DNA of 64,000 bases from Lutibaculum sp963816555 (lineage in GTDB: Bacteria > Pseudomonadota > Alphaproteobacteria > Rhizobiales > Tepidamorphaceae), in the NCBI GenBank assembly GCA_963816555.1, contig CAWFLD010000009.1, positions 1-64,000 on the forward strand, in the 5' to 3' direction. Below are positions 36,857-51,238 of the stretch, in pieces. The notes beneath the pieces were generated by a model that did no database searches, was not told where the DNA came from, and saw nothing but the letters and a program-made list of their open reading frames with translations. Made by a program: the position numbers and the translations under genes. How positions within the stretch are numbered: the first letter of the stretch is position 1; each line of letters starts with the position of its first letter.

Positions 36857-37627
36857 TCAGAAGCTGTCCTTGCGCCGGCGGATCTCGGCGAACACCTCGG
36901 CGGGGTCGGCCTGCGGCATGCCCACCGCGTCGGCGACCTCCGGGCGGTCGGCGCGCAGGAACGGGTTGGCCTGCAGCTCTGCGCCGATCGTCGTCGGCAG
37001 GGTCGGCTCGCCCTCGGCGCGCTTGCGGCTCGCCTCCTCGGCGCGCGCCTTCAGGGCCTGGTTGTCCGGCTCGATCGTCAGCGCGAACCTGGCGTTCGCG
37101 ACGGTGTACTCGTGGCCGCAATAGACGAGCGTCTCCTTCGGCAGCCTGGCGAGCTTCTGCAGCGATTCCCACATCTGCCGCATGTCGCCGGTGAAGACGC
37201 GGCCGCAGCCGAGCGCGAACAGCGTGTCGCCGGCGAAGACGACGTCGGCGTCGGGGAAGTACCAGCTCGCCGGCGCCTCGGTGTGGCCCGGCGTCTCGAT
37301 GATCTCGGCGGTGAAGCCGCCGAACGCGTAGCGGTCGCCCTCGGCCACGGTCTCGTCGATGCCGGGGATCTGGCTCGCCTCGCCCTTCGGGCCGACGACC
37401 TTGCAGCCGAAGCGCGCCTTCACCGCCTCGATGCCCTGGACGTGGTCGGCGTGGCGGTGCGTGACGAGAATGTGGGTCAGCTCCCAGCCGGCCTCGTCCG
37501 CCGCGGCGATCACCGCCTCCGCCTCCGGCGCGTCGATCGAGGCGGTCGCGCCGGAGTCGAGGTCGCGGATCAGCACGCCGTAATTGTCGCTGAGGCAGGG
37601 AAACATGCGAATGTCGAGACGGGCCAT
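36857..37627 (-). CDS. gloB: Hydroxyacylglutathione hydrolase (glyoxalase II)
   Basis: A 256-residue metallo-beta-lactamase-fold thioesterase that hydrolyses S-lactoylglutathione to lactate and glutathione. The dinuclear metal site is visible: THRHADH in HILVTHRHADHVQGIEA, the next His in TPGHTEAP, Asp in VFAGDTLFALGCGRVFTGD, and His in YCGHEYTVANARFAL. The C-terminal substrate-binding region has NPFLRADRPEV. ATG 37627 (MARLDIRMFPCLSDNYGVLI) begins the family-typical N-terminus. It is divergent from a methyltransferase gene, as often seen in alphaproteobacteria, and followed by the cupin gene. Confidence 0.93.
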   Translation of the reverse strand: MARLDIRMFPCLSDNYGVLIRDLDSGATASIDAPEAEAVIAAADEAGWELTHILVTHRHADHVQGIEAVKARFGCKVVGPKGEASQIPGIDETVAEGDRYAFGGFTAEIIETPGHTEAPASWYFPDADVVFAGDTLFALGCGRVFTGDMRQMWESLQKLARLPKETLVYCGHEYTVANARFALTIEPDNQALKARAEEASRKRAEGEPTLPTTIGAELQANPFLRADRPEVADAVGMPQADPAEVFAEIRRRKDSF

Positions 37628-37732
37628 CGGGCTGCTGAACCTCCTGTTATCCTGGTGCGGGCGACTATGGCTCAACTGGCCCGTGGGAGACCAGCGTCAA
37701 GGTGAGCGCCGGCGCGACGGGAAAGGACCGTC

Positions 37733-38506
37733 ATGTATCTCGACATCATCGACCTGAGGGAGTTCTACGCCACGCTGCTCGGGCAGGTCGCCCGGCGCAT
37801 GGTGCAGCAGCGCCTGCAGGCGATCCTGCCGAAGCGGCAGGCCGGCATCGTCGTCGGCCTCGGCTATGCGACGCCCTATCTCGGGCTCCTGCGCGACTCC
37901 GCCGAGCGCACGCTCGCCTTCATGCCGGCGCGCCAGGGCGTGGTGCGCTGGCCGAGCGACGGCCGCTGCCTGTCCGCGCTCGTCGACGAGACGCGGCTGC
38001 CGATGGGCGACGGCACGGTCGACCTCATGCTGGTCGTGCACTGCCTGGAGATGAGCGACAGCCCGGCCGAGCTCCTGATCGAGGCGCGCCGCGTGCTCGC
38101 CAATGGCGGGCGGCTGATCGTGGCGGTGCCCTATCGCCGCGGCCTGTGGGCGCGCTTCGAGCACACGCCCTTCGGCTACGGCCGGCCCTACAGCCGCTCG
38201 CAGCTCGTGCGCCTGTTGCGCGAGGCGCAGCTGACGCCGGTGCGCTGGGAGGAAGCGCTGTGGCTGCCGCCCTTCCGCCACAAGATGCTCATCCGCTCGC
38301 TCGGCGCGCTGGAGCGCATCGGCTCGTGGCTCGCCGTGCCGCCGGGCCTCGTCATGGTGGAGGCGACGAAGCAGGTCCAGGGCGCGATCCCGCTGCAGAA
38401 GAAGCGCGCCCGCAGCCTGCGGCCGGTGCTTGTGGGCGAGCCGGCGCCGACGGCGCGGGTGCGTGCCCCGGCCCTGCTCGCGGACGGGGCGCCGCCGGAA
38501 GACTGA
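37733..38506 (+). CDS. Class I SAM-dependent methyltransferase
   Basis: A 257-residue predicted methyltransferase. The first SAM-binding strand is degenerate (GIVVGLGYATPYLGLL) but the fold is recognisable from MGDGTVDLMLVVHCLEMSDS, LIEARRVLANGGRLIVAVPY, the latter being the typical post-IV strand, and YGRPYSRSQLVRLLREAQLT. The basic C-terminal tail (QKKRARSLRPVLVGE) is characteristic of the alphaproteobacterial version found divergent from gloB. Substrate unknown. Confidence 0.85.
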   Translation: MYLDIIDLREFYATLLGQVARRMVQQRLQAILPKRQAGIVVGLGYATPYLGLLRDSAERTLAFMPARQGVVRWPSDGRCLSALVDETRLPMGDGTVDLMLVVHCLEMSDSPAELLIEARRVLANGGRLIVAVPYRRGLWARFEHTPFGYGRPYSRSQLVRLLREAQLTPVRWEEALWLPPFRHKMLIRSLGALERIGSWLAVPPGLVMVEATKQVQGAIPLQKKRARSLRPVLVGEPAPTARVRAPALLADGAPPED

Positions 38507-38595
38507 CGATTGAAGTCCCGGGCCGTAAGGCGTTCACCCGCGCCCCCCTGCCGGGCTAGGATCGGCCGCCCGCGATTCCTCACGAAGAGCCCTCC

Positions 38596-39828
38596 ATGTC
38601 CGATACCCCTGCCGCCGGCCCCCTGGCCGGCATCCGCGTGCTCGACCTCTCGCGCATCCTCGCCGGCCCGACCTGCACCCAGCTCCTCGGCGACTACGGC
38701 GCCGACGTCATCAAGATCGAGCGGCCGGGAGAAGGCGACGACACGCGGAAATGGGGCCCGCCCTACGTGACCGACGCGGAGGGCGCGAACACGACGGAGA
38801 GCGCCTACTACCTCTCGTCCAACCGCAACAAGCGCTCCGTCTCGATCGACATCTCGAAGCCGGAGGGCGCGGCGCTGGTGAAGCGGCTGGCGGCGGGCTG
38901 CGACGTGATGATCGAGAACTTCAAGGTCGGCGGGCTGAAGCGCTACGGGCTCGACCACGAGACGGTGCGCCGCGACCTGCCGGGCCTCGTCTACTGCTCG
39001 ATCACCGGCTTCGGCCAGACCGGCCCCAACGCCTCGCGGCCCGGCTACGACTTCCTGGCCCAGGGCATGGGCGGCATCATGAGCCTGACCGGCGACCCGC
39101 ACGGCGAGCCGACCAAGGTCGGCATCGCCATCGCCGACGTGATGTGCGGCATGTACGCCACGACCGCGATCCTCGCCGCGCTGCGCCACCGCGACCGGAC
39201 CGGGGAAGGCCAGCACATCGACATCGGCCTCGCCGACACGCAGGTCGCCTGGCTCGTCAACGAGGGGCTGAACTACCTGACCTCCGGCCGGCTGCCGGTG
39301 CGGCGCGGCAACGCCCACGCCAACATCGTGCCCTACCAGGTGTTCGCGACGTCGGACAGCCACATCATCCTGGCCGTCGGCAATGACGGCCAGTTCGCCC
39401 GGTTCTGCGCGTTCATCGGCCGGCCAGACCTCGCCGACGACCCCGCCTACGCGACGAATCCCGCCCGCGTGGCCAACCGCGAGGCGCTGGTCACGATCGT
39501 CGGCGATGCGCTGTCGCTGATGACGAAGGCCGAGGCCCTGGCCGGCCTCGAGGCGCACGGCGTCCCCGCCGGCCCGGTCAACAACATCGCCGAGGTGTTC
39601 GACGACCCGCAGTTCGTCGAGCGCGGCATGCGCATCCGCATGCCGCACGAGGCGGCCGGGTCCGGCGAGGTCGAGCTGATCGGCAACCCGGTGAAGATGT
39701 CGGCGACGCCGGTGACCTACCGCCACGCGCCGCCGATGCTCGGCCGCCACACCGACGAGGTGCTGCACGAGATGCTGGGGATGGGGGACGGCGAGATCGC
39801 CGCCCTGCGCGAGGGCGGCATCGTCTAG
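38596..39828 (+). CDS. CaiB/BaiF-family (class III) CoA-transferase
   Basis: A 410-residue class III CoA-transferase. It begins with LAGIRVLDLSRILAGPTCTQ then LLGDYGADVIKIERPGEGD, has SSNRNKRSVSIDISKPEG, GLVYCSITGFGQTGPNASRP, and the catalytic aspartate in HIDIGLADTQVAWL, followed by GVPAGPVNNIAEVFDDPQF. The family moves CoA between carboxylic acids; related enzymes act on formyl-, succinyl- or carnitine-type substrates, and the specific one here cannot be told. Intact. It may be a stand-alone gene followed by the PACE exporter 44 bases later. Confidence 0.92.
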   Translation: MSDTPAAGPLAGIRVLDLSRILAGPTCTQLLGDYGADVIKIERPGEGDDTRKWGPPYVTDAEGANTTESAYYLSSNRNKRSVSIDISKPEGAALVKRLAAGCDVMIENFKVGGLKRYGLDHETVRRDLPGLVYCSITGFGQTGPNASRPGYDFLAQGMGGIMSLTGDPHGEPTKVGIAIADVMCGMYATTAILAALRHRDRTGEGQHIDIGLADTQVAWLVNEGLNYLTSGRLPVRRGNAHANIVPYQVFATSDSHIILAVGNDGQFARFCAFIGRPDLADDPAYATNPARVANREALVTIVGDALSLMTKAEALAGLEAHGVPAGPVNNIAEVFDDPQFVERGMRIRMPHEAAGSGEVELIGNPVKMSATPVTYRHAPPMLGRHTDEVLHEMLGMGDGEIAALREGGIV

Positions 39829-39872
39829 GCGCGGGCACGGCAAGGGCGAGAGCAGGAGGCGCAAGGCCGAGC

Positions 39873-40295
39873 ATGTCCCCCGTTGTGCGCCGGATCGTCT
39901 ATGCCACGCTCTACGAGGCCCTCGGCATCGTGTTCGCGAGCCTCGGCCTGTCGCTCCTGTCGGCGGCCCCGCTCGGCCACACCGGCCCGCTCGCGACGGC
40001 CTGCTCGCTCGTCGCGCTCGGCTGGAACCTCGTCTTCAACACCGTGTTCGAGGCGTGGGAGGCGAGGCAGTCGGTGCGCGGCCGCGGCTTCCGCCGGCGC
40101 GCCGCGCATGCGCTCTCCTTCGAGTTCGGGCTGACGATCCTGCTCGTGCCGCTGGTCGCGTGGTGGCTCGACGTCACGCTCCTCGAGGCGTTCGTCTACG
40201 ACCTCGCGCTGATCGTCTTCTTCGTCGTCTACACCTTCGTCTTCAACCTGACCTTCGACCGGCTCTTCGGCCTGCCGGACTCCGCCCGCGGCTGA
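39873..40295 (+). CDS. PACE-family efflux transporter (chlorhexidine-efflux AceI-like)
   Basis: A 140-residue four-helix membrane protein with two copies of the bacterial transmembrane pair domain. The first copy has RRIVYATLYEALGIVFASLG with the conserved Glu15 of the AceI type, and WNLVFNTVFEAWEARQS. The second is HALSFEFGLTILLVPLVAWW then FVVYTFVFNLTFDRLFGLP. The conserved WN-x2-FN and FEF positions are in place. The family exports biocides such as chlorhexidine, or polyamines. The ATG is preceded by AGGAGG 14 bases upstream. It ends close to a convergent PfkB kinase. Confidence 0.9.
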   Translation: MSPVVRRIVYATLYEALGIVFASLGLSLLSAAPLGHTGPLATACSLVALGWNLVFNTVFEAWEARQSVRGRGFRRRAAHALSFEFGLTILLVPLVAWWLDVTLLEAFVYDLALIVFFVVYTFVFNLTFDRLFGLPDSARG

Positions 40296-40303
40296 CCGCC
40301 CCC

Positions 40304-41386
40304 TCAGAGCAGCCGGCGGACATGGACCTCCGGGGGCAGGCCGGCCCGCCGCGCGTCGAGCGCGGCAGCCTCGAGGAGGCCGCTCAGCGTGTCGGTCCGC
40401 TCGACGACGGCGGACGCGTTGATCGCGGCGTCGGCCAGCGCGTCCTCCGCGTCGGCGCCCGCGGCGAGGCGCGCGCCCAGCGTCGACACGAAGGCGTCGC
40501 CCGCGCCGGCCGTGCCGGCCGGCACCACGGGGATGGACGGCATGTGGTAGAGCCGCCCCTCGACGCTGAGATACCCGCCCTCCGTGCCGTCGGTGACGGC
40601 GACGTAGCGGGGGCCCTTCGCGTGCAGCGCCTCGCAGTACTCCACCAGCCCCATGTCGAAGCCGGGCGTCACGAGGCCGCGCCGGGCGAGCGGCGGCCAG
40701 TCCGGCTGCGGCATGCGCGGCTTCGCGGGCCCCGCCGGCAGGAGCGCCGGGACGAGGCTCTCGGCCTCGACGCGGTTGAGCGTCAGGAGGTCGATCTCGG
40801 CGAGCGAGGCGAGGAAGCTGTCGCGCCGCGAGGAGAGCTGGCGGATGCCGGGATTGGCGGAGACGAAGGCGCCACCGGAACCGGCGCGGGCAACGATGGC
40901 CGGGAAGCAGTCCGCCGACCTGTTGCTGAGCCCCGCCACGTGGACGAAGTCGAGCCCCTCGAACTTCTCCGGCGGCACGTCGGCGTCCTCGAGCAGCGTG
41001 TTCGCGCCACGGAAGGTGAAGATCGTCGCGTTGCGGTCGTGCGACGAGATCATCACGGCGATGCCCGTGGCCGCGTCGGCGACCTCGACGATGTTGCGCT
41101 CGCTGATCCCGTGCGAGGCGAAGGTCTCGCGGATCAGCGCGCCGTTCGGATCCCTGCCGATCTTGACGATCGGCGCGACCTCGTAGCCGAGCCTGGCGAG
41201 GCAGACCGCCGCGTTGGACGCCCCGCCGCCCGGGTGGATGGCGATGCTCTCCGCCTCGATCTTGCGGCCCTGCTCGAGCAGCAGGAACGACGCGAAGGCG
41301 TTCGACATCGTCACGCGCTCGATGTCGTGGTCGGCGACGACGGTGATGATGTCGACGGTGGCGGATCCGACTGTGGCTGCGCGCAT
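40304..41386 (-). CDS. PfkB-family carbohydrate kinase
   Basis: A 360-residue ribokinase-like sugar or nucleoside kinase. The N-terminal signature is IHPGGGASNAAVCLARLGYE. The C-terminal PfkB signature with the anion hole and catalytic Asp is VPAGTAGAGDAFVSTLGARL. The segment LVTPGFDMGLVEYCEALHAK then GPRYVAVTDGTEGGYL places a typical nucleotide-binding strand. The substrate is not evident; nearest known types are adenosine or ribose kinases. ATG 41386 is chosen as the first residue before the beta-strand core (MRAATVGSATVDIITV). The upstream open frame is low-complexity. Confidence 0.88.
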   Translation of the reverse strand: MRAATVGSATVDIITVVADHDIERVTMSNAFASFLLLEQGRKIEAESIAIHPGGGASNAAVCLARLGYEVAPIVKIGRDPNGALIRETFASHGISERNIVEVADAATGIAVMISSHDRNATIFTFRGANTLLEDADVPPEKFEGLDFVHVAGLSNRSADCFPAIVARAGSGGAFVSANPGIRQLSSRRDSFLASLAEIDLLTLNRVEAESLVPALLPAGPAKPRMPQPDWPPLARRGLVTPGFDMGLVEYCEALHAKGPRYVAVTDGTEGGYLSVEGRLYHMPSIPVVPAGTAGAGDAFVSTLGARLAAGADAEDALADAAINASAVVERTDTLSGLLEAAALDARRAGLPPEVHVRRLL

Positions 41387-41879
41387 CGCTGTCCCTTCGC
41401 TGGATGAGCGGCGCGGGTGCGCCGTCTGTCGCGTCGCGCCAAGGGTGACCGGCCGCGGCGCCGATTTCCAGTGCGGACGATTTCGCGGGAAAGAATGCCG
41501 CTCTCTCGCCGGCCCGCTCCTGTCCAGCCGGGAAAGCACGCGATTTCGGGTCGCAGGTCCCCGCTGCGGCCGCCTCGGGTTCGCGGGCCTCGATCACGAA
41601 ATCGTGATCGCTCGCGTGATCGCCGCTCGGCAGATCACGGCCGGTCGCGAAAGGGCGCGGGGCCGCTGTTCTCTAGGGGCTTCGGGAGCTACCGCCTCGG
41701 GCGAGGCGGGTTAAGACTGAAACGTGTTTGTGACCACACTTCCCGCCCCCCGTCAATATGATTGTGAAACCGAATGCGGGTCGCCGCGTTGTTTTGTCCA
41801 GAAGGCGACACACCGGCAACACAAGGGCCTCAGGCGCCAACGGCGACAGCGGCCGCAGAGGTTGGAGGGAGATTTAAAA

Positions 41880-42287
41880 ATGTTCGCACGTGGTACAGCC
41901 ATCATTACGGCCGCCGCCATTTGTGCCGGAGGCTTCGCGCTCATGACGCAGCCCTCGGCGGGCGAAGGCGTCCATGCGACGACGACGAAGATCACGGACC
42001 GCCATCCGGCCTATGCGGGCCAGGTCGAGCAGGTCGGCTTCGAGCTCCGCAAGACGACGAGCGACATCCCGACCACGCCGCAGACCGTGGCGGTCGCCCG
42101 CAAGGGCAACCTGCAGTCCGAGACGAACTGCAGCGAGCAGACCTGGCCGCGCATCGCGGAGGCCTGCCTGAGCAGCGGCGACGAGGCCCGCATGCGGGAC
42201 GTGCGCATGGTGTCCATCTCCAACGACCTCGGCAGCAACACGAGCGTCGTGATGCGCACCGCGCCGACCGTGACGGCGGCACGATAA
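41880..42287 (+). CDS. Small secreted protein, unknown
   Basis: A 135-residue protein with a signal peptide (MFARGTAIITAAAICAGGFA, cleavage expected near residue 29). The mature part has AYAGQVEQVGFELRKTTSDI and two cysteines in NCSEQTWPRIAEACLSSGDE, which probably form a disulfide. I do not recognise a family, but similar small exported proteins with this CxxxxWPxIxxxCL pattern occur in related bacteria. A strong ribosome binding site GGAGGGAG lies at about 41864-41871, which fixes the start at ATG 41880. Confidence 0.78.
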   Translation: MFARGTAIITAAAICAGGFALMTQPSAGEGVHATTTKITDRHPAYAGQVEQVGFELRKTTSDIPTTPQTVAVARKGNLQSETNCSEQTWPRIAEACLSSGDEARMRDVRMVSISNDLGSNTSVVMRTAPTVTAAR

Positions 42288-42677
42288 TTTCGAATCGACG
42301 CCACAAAGGCGCCACCGACCGACCCATGGGCTGTCAATCTTTCCCTCCAGGGTCACAGGTGAATTTCGGGAGGTGAGGCCTCGGCGCCACGCATCTCCCG
42401 AAGCAACGGTTCATCCTGACCGCCACTCCCCCCGGGCGGTTAGCTTGGAAGGCCGGCGATCTCCGTCCCCCCGGATCGTCGGCCTTCTCCGTTTCCGGGC
42501 ACTGATGCCTGGGTTCCGGGCCCCTGGCGCTCGCGCGCCCCTTCATGGCCCCGCTGCCATCGCCGCCTCCCCCCGATAAGCCACCCTTTGCCCCCGAAAG
42601 CGCGCGCCGCCACCGACCGCGCCGGATGGCGCGGCCGCCGGGAAAGCTCCCTGAGAAGAACCTGATCGGGTGAAGCG
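42288..42677. other. Intergenic region between a secreted protein gene and treY
   Basis: About 390 bases without a supportable gene, between two convergent transcripts. It contains a strong hairpin (listed separately) and otherwise only GC-rich sequence with no recognisable motif. Confidence 0.6.
42448..42487. terminator. Hairpin, probable bidirectional terminator
   Basis: Long inverted repeat GAAGGCCGGCGATC (42448-42461) / GATCGTCGGCCTTC (42474-42487) with one mismatch and a 12-base loop. It lies between the convergent secreted-protein gene and the 3' end of the glycogen/trehalose operon. The right arm is followed by only a short T run (TCCGTTTCC), so strength is uncertain. Confidence 0.6.
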
Positions 42678-45235
42678 TCAGCCGCCGAGGCGGAGGAGCG
42701 CGACCGGCAGGTCGCCGAGCGCGTCCGCAACGGAGATGCGCCCGCCCTCACGTGTCCACGACGCGATCGCCCACGCAGTCTTCCGCCTGCCCCATCCCGT
42801 CCGGCAGGACGAAGCTCGTCCCGGCGAGCGCGCCTGCCGGCTGCGACGCCTCGCCGGCGCCTGGAAGACGGGCCGGCGAGCGGAGGACGACCCCGACCAC
42901 CGCCTGCTGGCCCTGACGACGCATCATCGCGACCACATGGTCGGCCGCCGGTCCCTCCGCGCGGAGCAGCTCGACGCTGCCTTCGGTGAAGAGCCCGGGC
43001 ATCTCGCGGCGCAGCTTCAGCGCCCGGTGCGTCACGAACTGCTTCAGCCGCCCGTCGCGCCAGGTCTCCAGGAGGCCGTCGACCGCCTCGGGCAGCCCGT
43101 CGGCGAGCGCGGCGAAATCGGGGGTACGGCGATTGTCGGGATCGACGAGCGAGAAATCGAACGCCTCGCTCCCCTGGTAGATGTCCGGCACGCCGGGGCT
43201 CACCGCCTGCAGCACGACCTGCGCCAGGCTGTTGGCGCGCGAGGAGGCGTCGATCGCTTCCACGAAGGCATGCAGCGAGGGAAGGAAGTCGTTCCCCTCC
43301 CCCGGCGTCAGCGAGGCGGCGACGAACTCGCGCAGGGCGCCTTCGAAGGCCTCGTTCGGCGCCGTCCATTTCGTCTGCAGCTTCGCCTCGCGCACCGCCT
43401 TGATCATGTAGTCCGTCAGGCGGCCGGCATAGGCCTCGAGGCCGCTCTCGTCGTCGGGGCGGAGCAGCGGCGGCCAGGCGGCCGCGGCGCTCTGGTAGAA
43501 GAGATACTCCGTCACCGGGTCGGGGGCGGGCGTGCCGTCGTCGGCCGCGCCGCGGAACCGGCCGTTGCCGGCGAACCAGGCAGCGGCGGCCTCGCGCCAC
43601 CTCTCCTGCGCCTCGCAGATCGCGATCAGCCGCGCCCGCGTGTCGGCGCCGCGCTTGGTGTCGTGGGTCGCCGTGGGCACGAGCGTGCAGGGGAAGGTGT
43701 CGAGCCGCCGGCGCGAAACGGCCAGGAATTCCTCCGGCGACAGCGCGACGTCCGGCGGATGGCCGCCGACCTCGTTCGCGGCGAGCACGGCGACGCTGCG
43801 ATAGCAGGCCGTGTCCTCCAAGGACTTCGCCATCACCGGGCCGGACAGCTGCTGCAGCCGCTGCGCGAACTCCAGCTCGTCGCCGTCCTGCGGGTGGGCC
43901 ACGAGCCGCACCACGAGATCGAGCGCTATGTGGTCGCCCGCGTCGAGCACCGTCTTCGCCGCCTCGGCGGCGGCGGCGAGCGTCGCCTCCTCGGCGTGGT
44001 CGATGCCGTCCTTCTCCGGGTAGACCCGGTAGACCGGCAGGGCGACGATCAGCGCGGCGATGGCGCGCCGCCCGCGCACGGCGCCGATCTCGGCCGTCAT
44101 CATGTCGCGGCTGGCGAGCTCAGCGAGGAACTGCGTCAGGCTCTCCAGCTCGCCGGCGAAGAGGTTGTCGAGGACCTCCGCCTTGGCGGTCCGCAGCACC
44201 TCGGCGAACCCCGTCTCGTCGCCGGTCAGCTCGCGCGCCGACCTCGCCCATCTTCTCGGCGGCATCCTCGGGCAGGAGCAGGCCGGTGATGTCGTTCAGC
44301 ACCTCGTAGCCCGTGGTGCCGGCGATCGGCCACGATGCCGGCAGCTCCTCCTCCTCGCCGAGGATCTTCTCGACCCAGATCGGGAAGTCGTCCTCCGCCC
44401 CCGCCTCGCTCAGCGCCGCCCGCAGCCGGCGCAGGTAGCTCGTCGGCGCGGCGAGCCCGTCGACATGGTCGATGCGGACGCCGTCGATCATGCCGGTCCG
44501 CACGAGGTCGAGCGTCAGCTCGTGCGTCGCCGCGAAGACCTCCGGGTCGTCGACGCGCACGCCGATCAGCTCGTCGATGTCGAAGAAGCGCCGCCAGTTG
44601 CGGCTGTCGGGCGCGGCGCGCCAGTGGACGAGGCGGTAGTTCTGGCGCTCGAGGAAGGCGTGCAGCCGGTCGATGTCGCCGTTCAGCGCCGCCACGTCCT
44701 CCGGCGTCAGCCCCTCCTTGCTGTCGGGCGACAGGGGGAAGCGGCGGTCGAAATAGCCGAGGCGGATCCGGCCGCGCTCCTCGACCAGCTTCAGCTTGCC
44801 GTTCTGCAGCTCCTCGGCGTAGGGGCCGCCGAGGATCGGCATGGCGATGCGGCCGCGCTCCTCGGGGCCGCCGGAGGCCCAGTTGATGTCGAAATAGCCG
44901 GCATAGGGGCTGTCGATGCCGCGCGCCAGCGCGTCCCACCACCAGCCATTGTCCTCGGCGACCGACATGTGGTTCGGCACGATGTCGATGACGAGGCCGA
45001 TGTCGTGCTCCCGGAGCGCCTGGTGCAGGCGGCCGAAGCCCGCCTCGCCGCCGAGGGCGGGGTCGAGCTCGTTGGGGTTGACGACGTCGTAGCCGTGCGT
45101 CGAGCCCTCCGCCGCCTGGAAGATCGGCGAGGCGTAGAGGTGGCTGACGCCGAGGCGCTCGAGATACGGCACCAGCGCGGCGGCGGCGTCGAAGTCGACG
45201 CCCTGCCGGAACTGCAGTCTGTATGTCGCGTGCAT
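42678..45235 (-). CDS. treY: Malto-oligosyltrehalose synthase TreY (two frameshifts)
   Basis: GH13 enzyme that turns the reducing end of malto-oligosaccharides into a trehalosyl unit for TreZ. It starts MHATYRLQFRQGVDFDAAAA, with SHLYASPIFQAAEGSTHGYD, then catalytic GVRIDHVDGLAAPTSYLRRL (nucleophile Asp) and PIWVEKILGEEEELP (acid/base Glu). One extra base near 44232-44243 moves to the frame with ARELTGDETGFAEVLRTAKA, TATHDTKRGADTRARL and VSPGVPDIYQGSEAFDFSLV. A second near 42748-42755 restores the end EGGRISVADALGDLPVALLR. The corrected product is about 851 residues, normal for TreY. Last gene of the operon; malQ ends 5 bases before its start. Confidence 0.85.
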
Positions 45236-45240
45236 ATGCC

Positions 45241-47269
45241 TTACCGTCGCGGGCGCTGCGCCCGCAGATCCGTCAGGATGGCCTCGGTGGCCGGGTCCGA
45301 GAAGATTTCCGTGAGGTCGCGCGCCAGCCGGCGGCGCCAGTTCGGGTGCTCGTCCAGCGTCCCCGGCAGGTTCGGCTGCTCGAGCTCCTTCGCGAGATCC
45401 TCGATCTGCACGAAGGCGAGGCAGGACGAGCTGCGTGCCACGAAGCGGTGGACCGCGGCGACGATCTCGCTCTCCGTCATCGGCTCGGGCCGCTCCACGA
45501 GGCCGAGCCGCTGCAGCGTGTCGAGCAGCCGGGCGATGTCGGCCTCGCGGTCGCGCCGGGCGCCCTCGAGGTCGGAGATCTGGCCGACCTGCGCCCGCCA
45601 CTCGGCGTCGCGGCCGGCGAGCCAGCCGCGCACGGTCGGCAGGTCGTGCGTCGCCGTGCAGGCGGCCGCGAGCTGCGGATACTCGTCCGGCTCCTTGAAG
45701 CTGCCGTCGTGGCGCCGCTCGAAGGGCAGGACGCGGTAGGCGAGCATGCCGTTGTCGTGCATCGCCTCGCGGAATCCTTCCGGCACCGTTCCGAGATCCT
45801 CGCCGATCACCACCGCCCGCGCCTTCGCCGAATTCGAGCGCGAGGACGCCGAGCAGGTCGTGGAAGGGGTAGCGGACATAGGCGCCGTCGGCGGCCGAGC
45901 CGCCGCGGGGGATCCAGAACAGCCGCTGCAGCGCCATGGCGTGGTCGATCCGGACCGCGCCGGCGTGCCGCATCGAGGCGGCGAAGGCCTTGCCGATCGG
46001 CTCGTAGGCCGCCGACTGCAGCGCCACCGGCGAGAACGGCGCGAGCCCCCAGTTCTGGCCGCCGGGGGCCAGGTCGTCGGGCGGCGCGCCGACGGAGGCC
46101 TGCGGCACGACGAGGTCGGGCGTCGCCCAGCTCGCCGCGCCCGCCGGGTCGGCGCCGACCGCGAGGTCGCGGTAGAGGCCGAGCCGCATGCCGGCGTGGC
46201 AGCCGCGCTCGTGGGCGTGCGCGAGCTGCCGGTCGGCGACCCACTGCAGATAGGCGAAGAACGAGATCTCCTCCGCCTCGCGCTCGGCGAAGCGGGCGAT
46301 CTCGCCGCCGCGCGGCGCGCGGAACCCTTCCGGCCAGTCCCACCAGGCGCGGCCCTCGAAGCTCACGCTCAGCGCGTCGAACAGGCACTGGTTCTCGCAG
46401 ATCCTCGCCGCCGGCCGCCCGGAAGCTCAGGAACTCGTCGCGCAGCGGGTCGCTCGGCTGCGAGGCGAAGCGCCGGTGGGCCCGGCGCAACGCCGCCATC
46501 CGCCATTCGATCGTCGCCGGCCAGTCGACGAACGGGCCGCTCGGAGGCGGCGGCCCGAGATCCTCCGGCAGCGCCCCCGGCGCGGTCGCCGGGTCGATCA
46601 GCCGCCAGTCGAGGAAGGCGCGGTTCGAGGGGGAATAGGGGCTCGGCCGGTCGTGCGCGGCCGGGAACGGCGCGTGCACGGGATTGATGCCGACGAGGTC
46701 GGCGCCGGCATTGCCGGCGCGGCGCGCAAGCTCGGCGAGCGAGGAATAGTCGCCGGAGGGCACGTCGCGCCCGTCGCGGAGCGAGTAGACCTGCGCGGTG
46801 ATGCCGAAGGCCCTGTCGATGCCGACGTCGCCCGGGGTGACGCAGCGCTGCGGCGCCATCACGACCTCGGTGCGCACGCCCTCGCCGATCGCCAGCTCCA
46901 GCGTCGCGCGCCCGTGCGGCAGCGGCGCGAAGCGCAGCTCGAGGCCGCCGCCGCCGATCGCGACGCGGCCCTCCCGCGTCTCGCCGTCGCGGTGGACGAG
47001 GCGCCAGGCGAACTCGCCGTCCGGCAGCCGCCCCCGGCAGACGATGCGGTCGGCCTCGCGCGTCACGATGACGGGGCCGAGCGCCGCGTTGCCGCGGGCA
47101 TCGAGCTCCGCCAGGCTGTCGCGGCACTCGCCGTCACTGCCGGCGGCGAGGCCCATCGCCTCGATCAGCGCGCGCTTCGTCTCCGGCGTCGCCACGTGGT
47201 GGCGGCCGGAGATGTCGTGATAGGCCGGCTCGATGCCGCAGGCATCGGCGAGGCGATCGAGAACTTCGC

Positions 47270-47273
<4 letters not shown>
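45241..47273 (-). CDS. malQ: 4-Alpha-glucanotransferase MalQ (two frameshifts)
   Basis: GH77 amylomaltase that transfers malto-oligosyl segments between glucan chains. The N-terminal region starts MSEVLDRLADACGIEPAYHD; the barrel starts at FGITAQVYSLRDGRDVPSGD with GINPVHAPFPA and SPYSPSNRAFLDW. After one extra base near 46397-46406 the text continues with CENQCLFDALS, then AVRIDHAMALQRLFWIPRG (nucleophile Asp). A second extra base near 45828-45836 leads to AKARAVVIGEDLGTVPEGFR (acid/base Glu) and CTATHDLPTVRGWLAGRD. The corrected length is about 677 residues. Its ATG overlaps the treZ stop by four bases. Confidence 0.85.
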
Positions 47274-49076
<1,803 letters not shown>

Positions 49077-49086
49077 GCCTTCCCAA

Positions 49087-49092
49087 CCTCCT
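49087..49092 (-). promoter_or_regulatory. Ribosome binding site that sets the treZ start
   Basis: Canonical AGGAGG on the minus strand, 10 bases before ATG 49076. It shows that treZ is initiated separately even though the upstream frame runs in uninterrupted from glgX. It follows directly after the TGA (49096-49094) that ends glgX in the +1 frame. Confidence 0.8.
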
Positions 49093-49093
49093 C

Positions 49094-51228
<2,135 letters not shown>

Positions 51229-51238
51229 TCAGACGGCC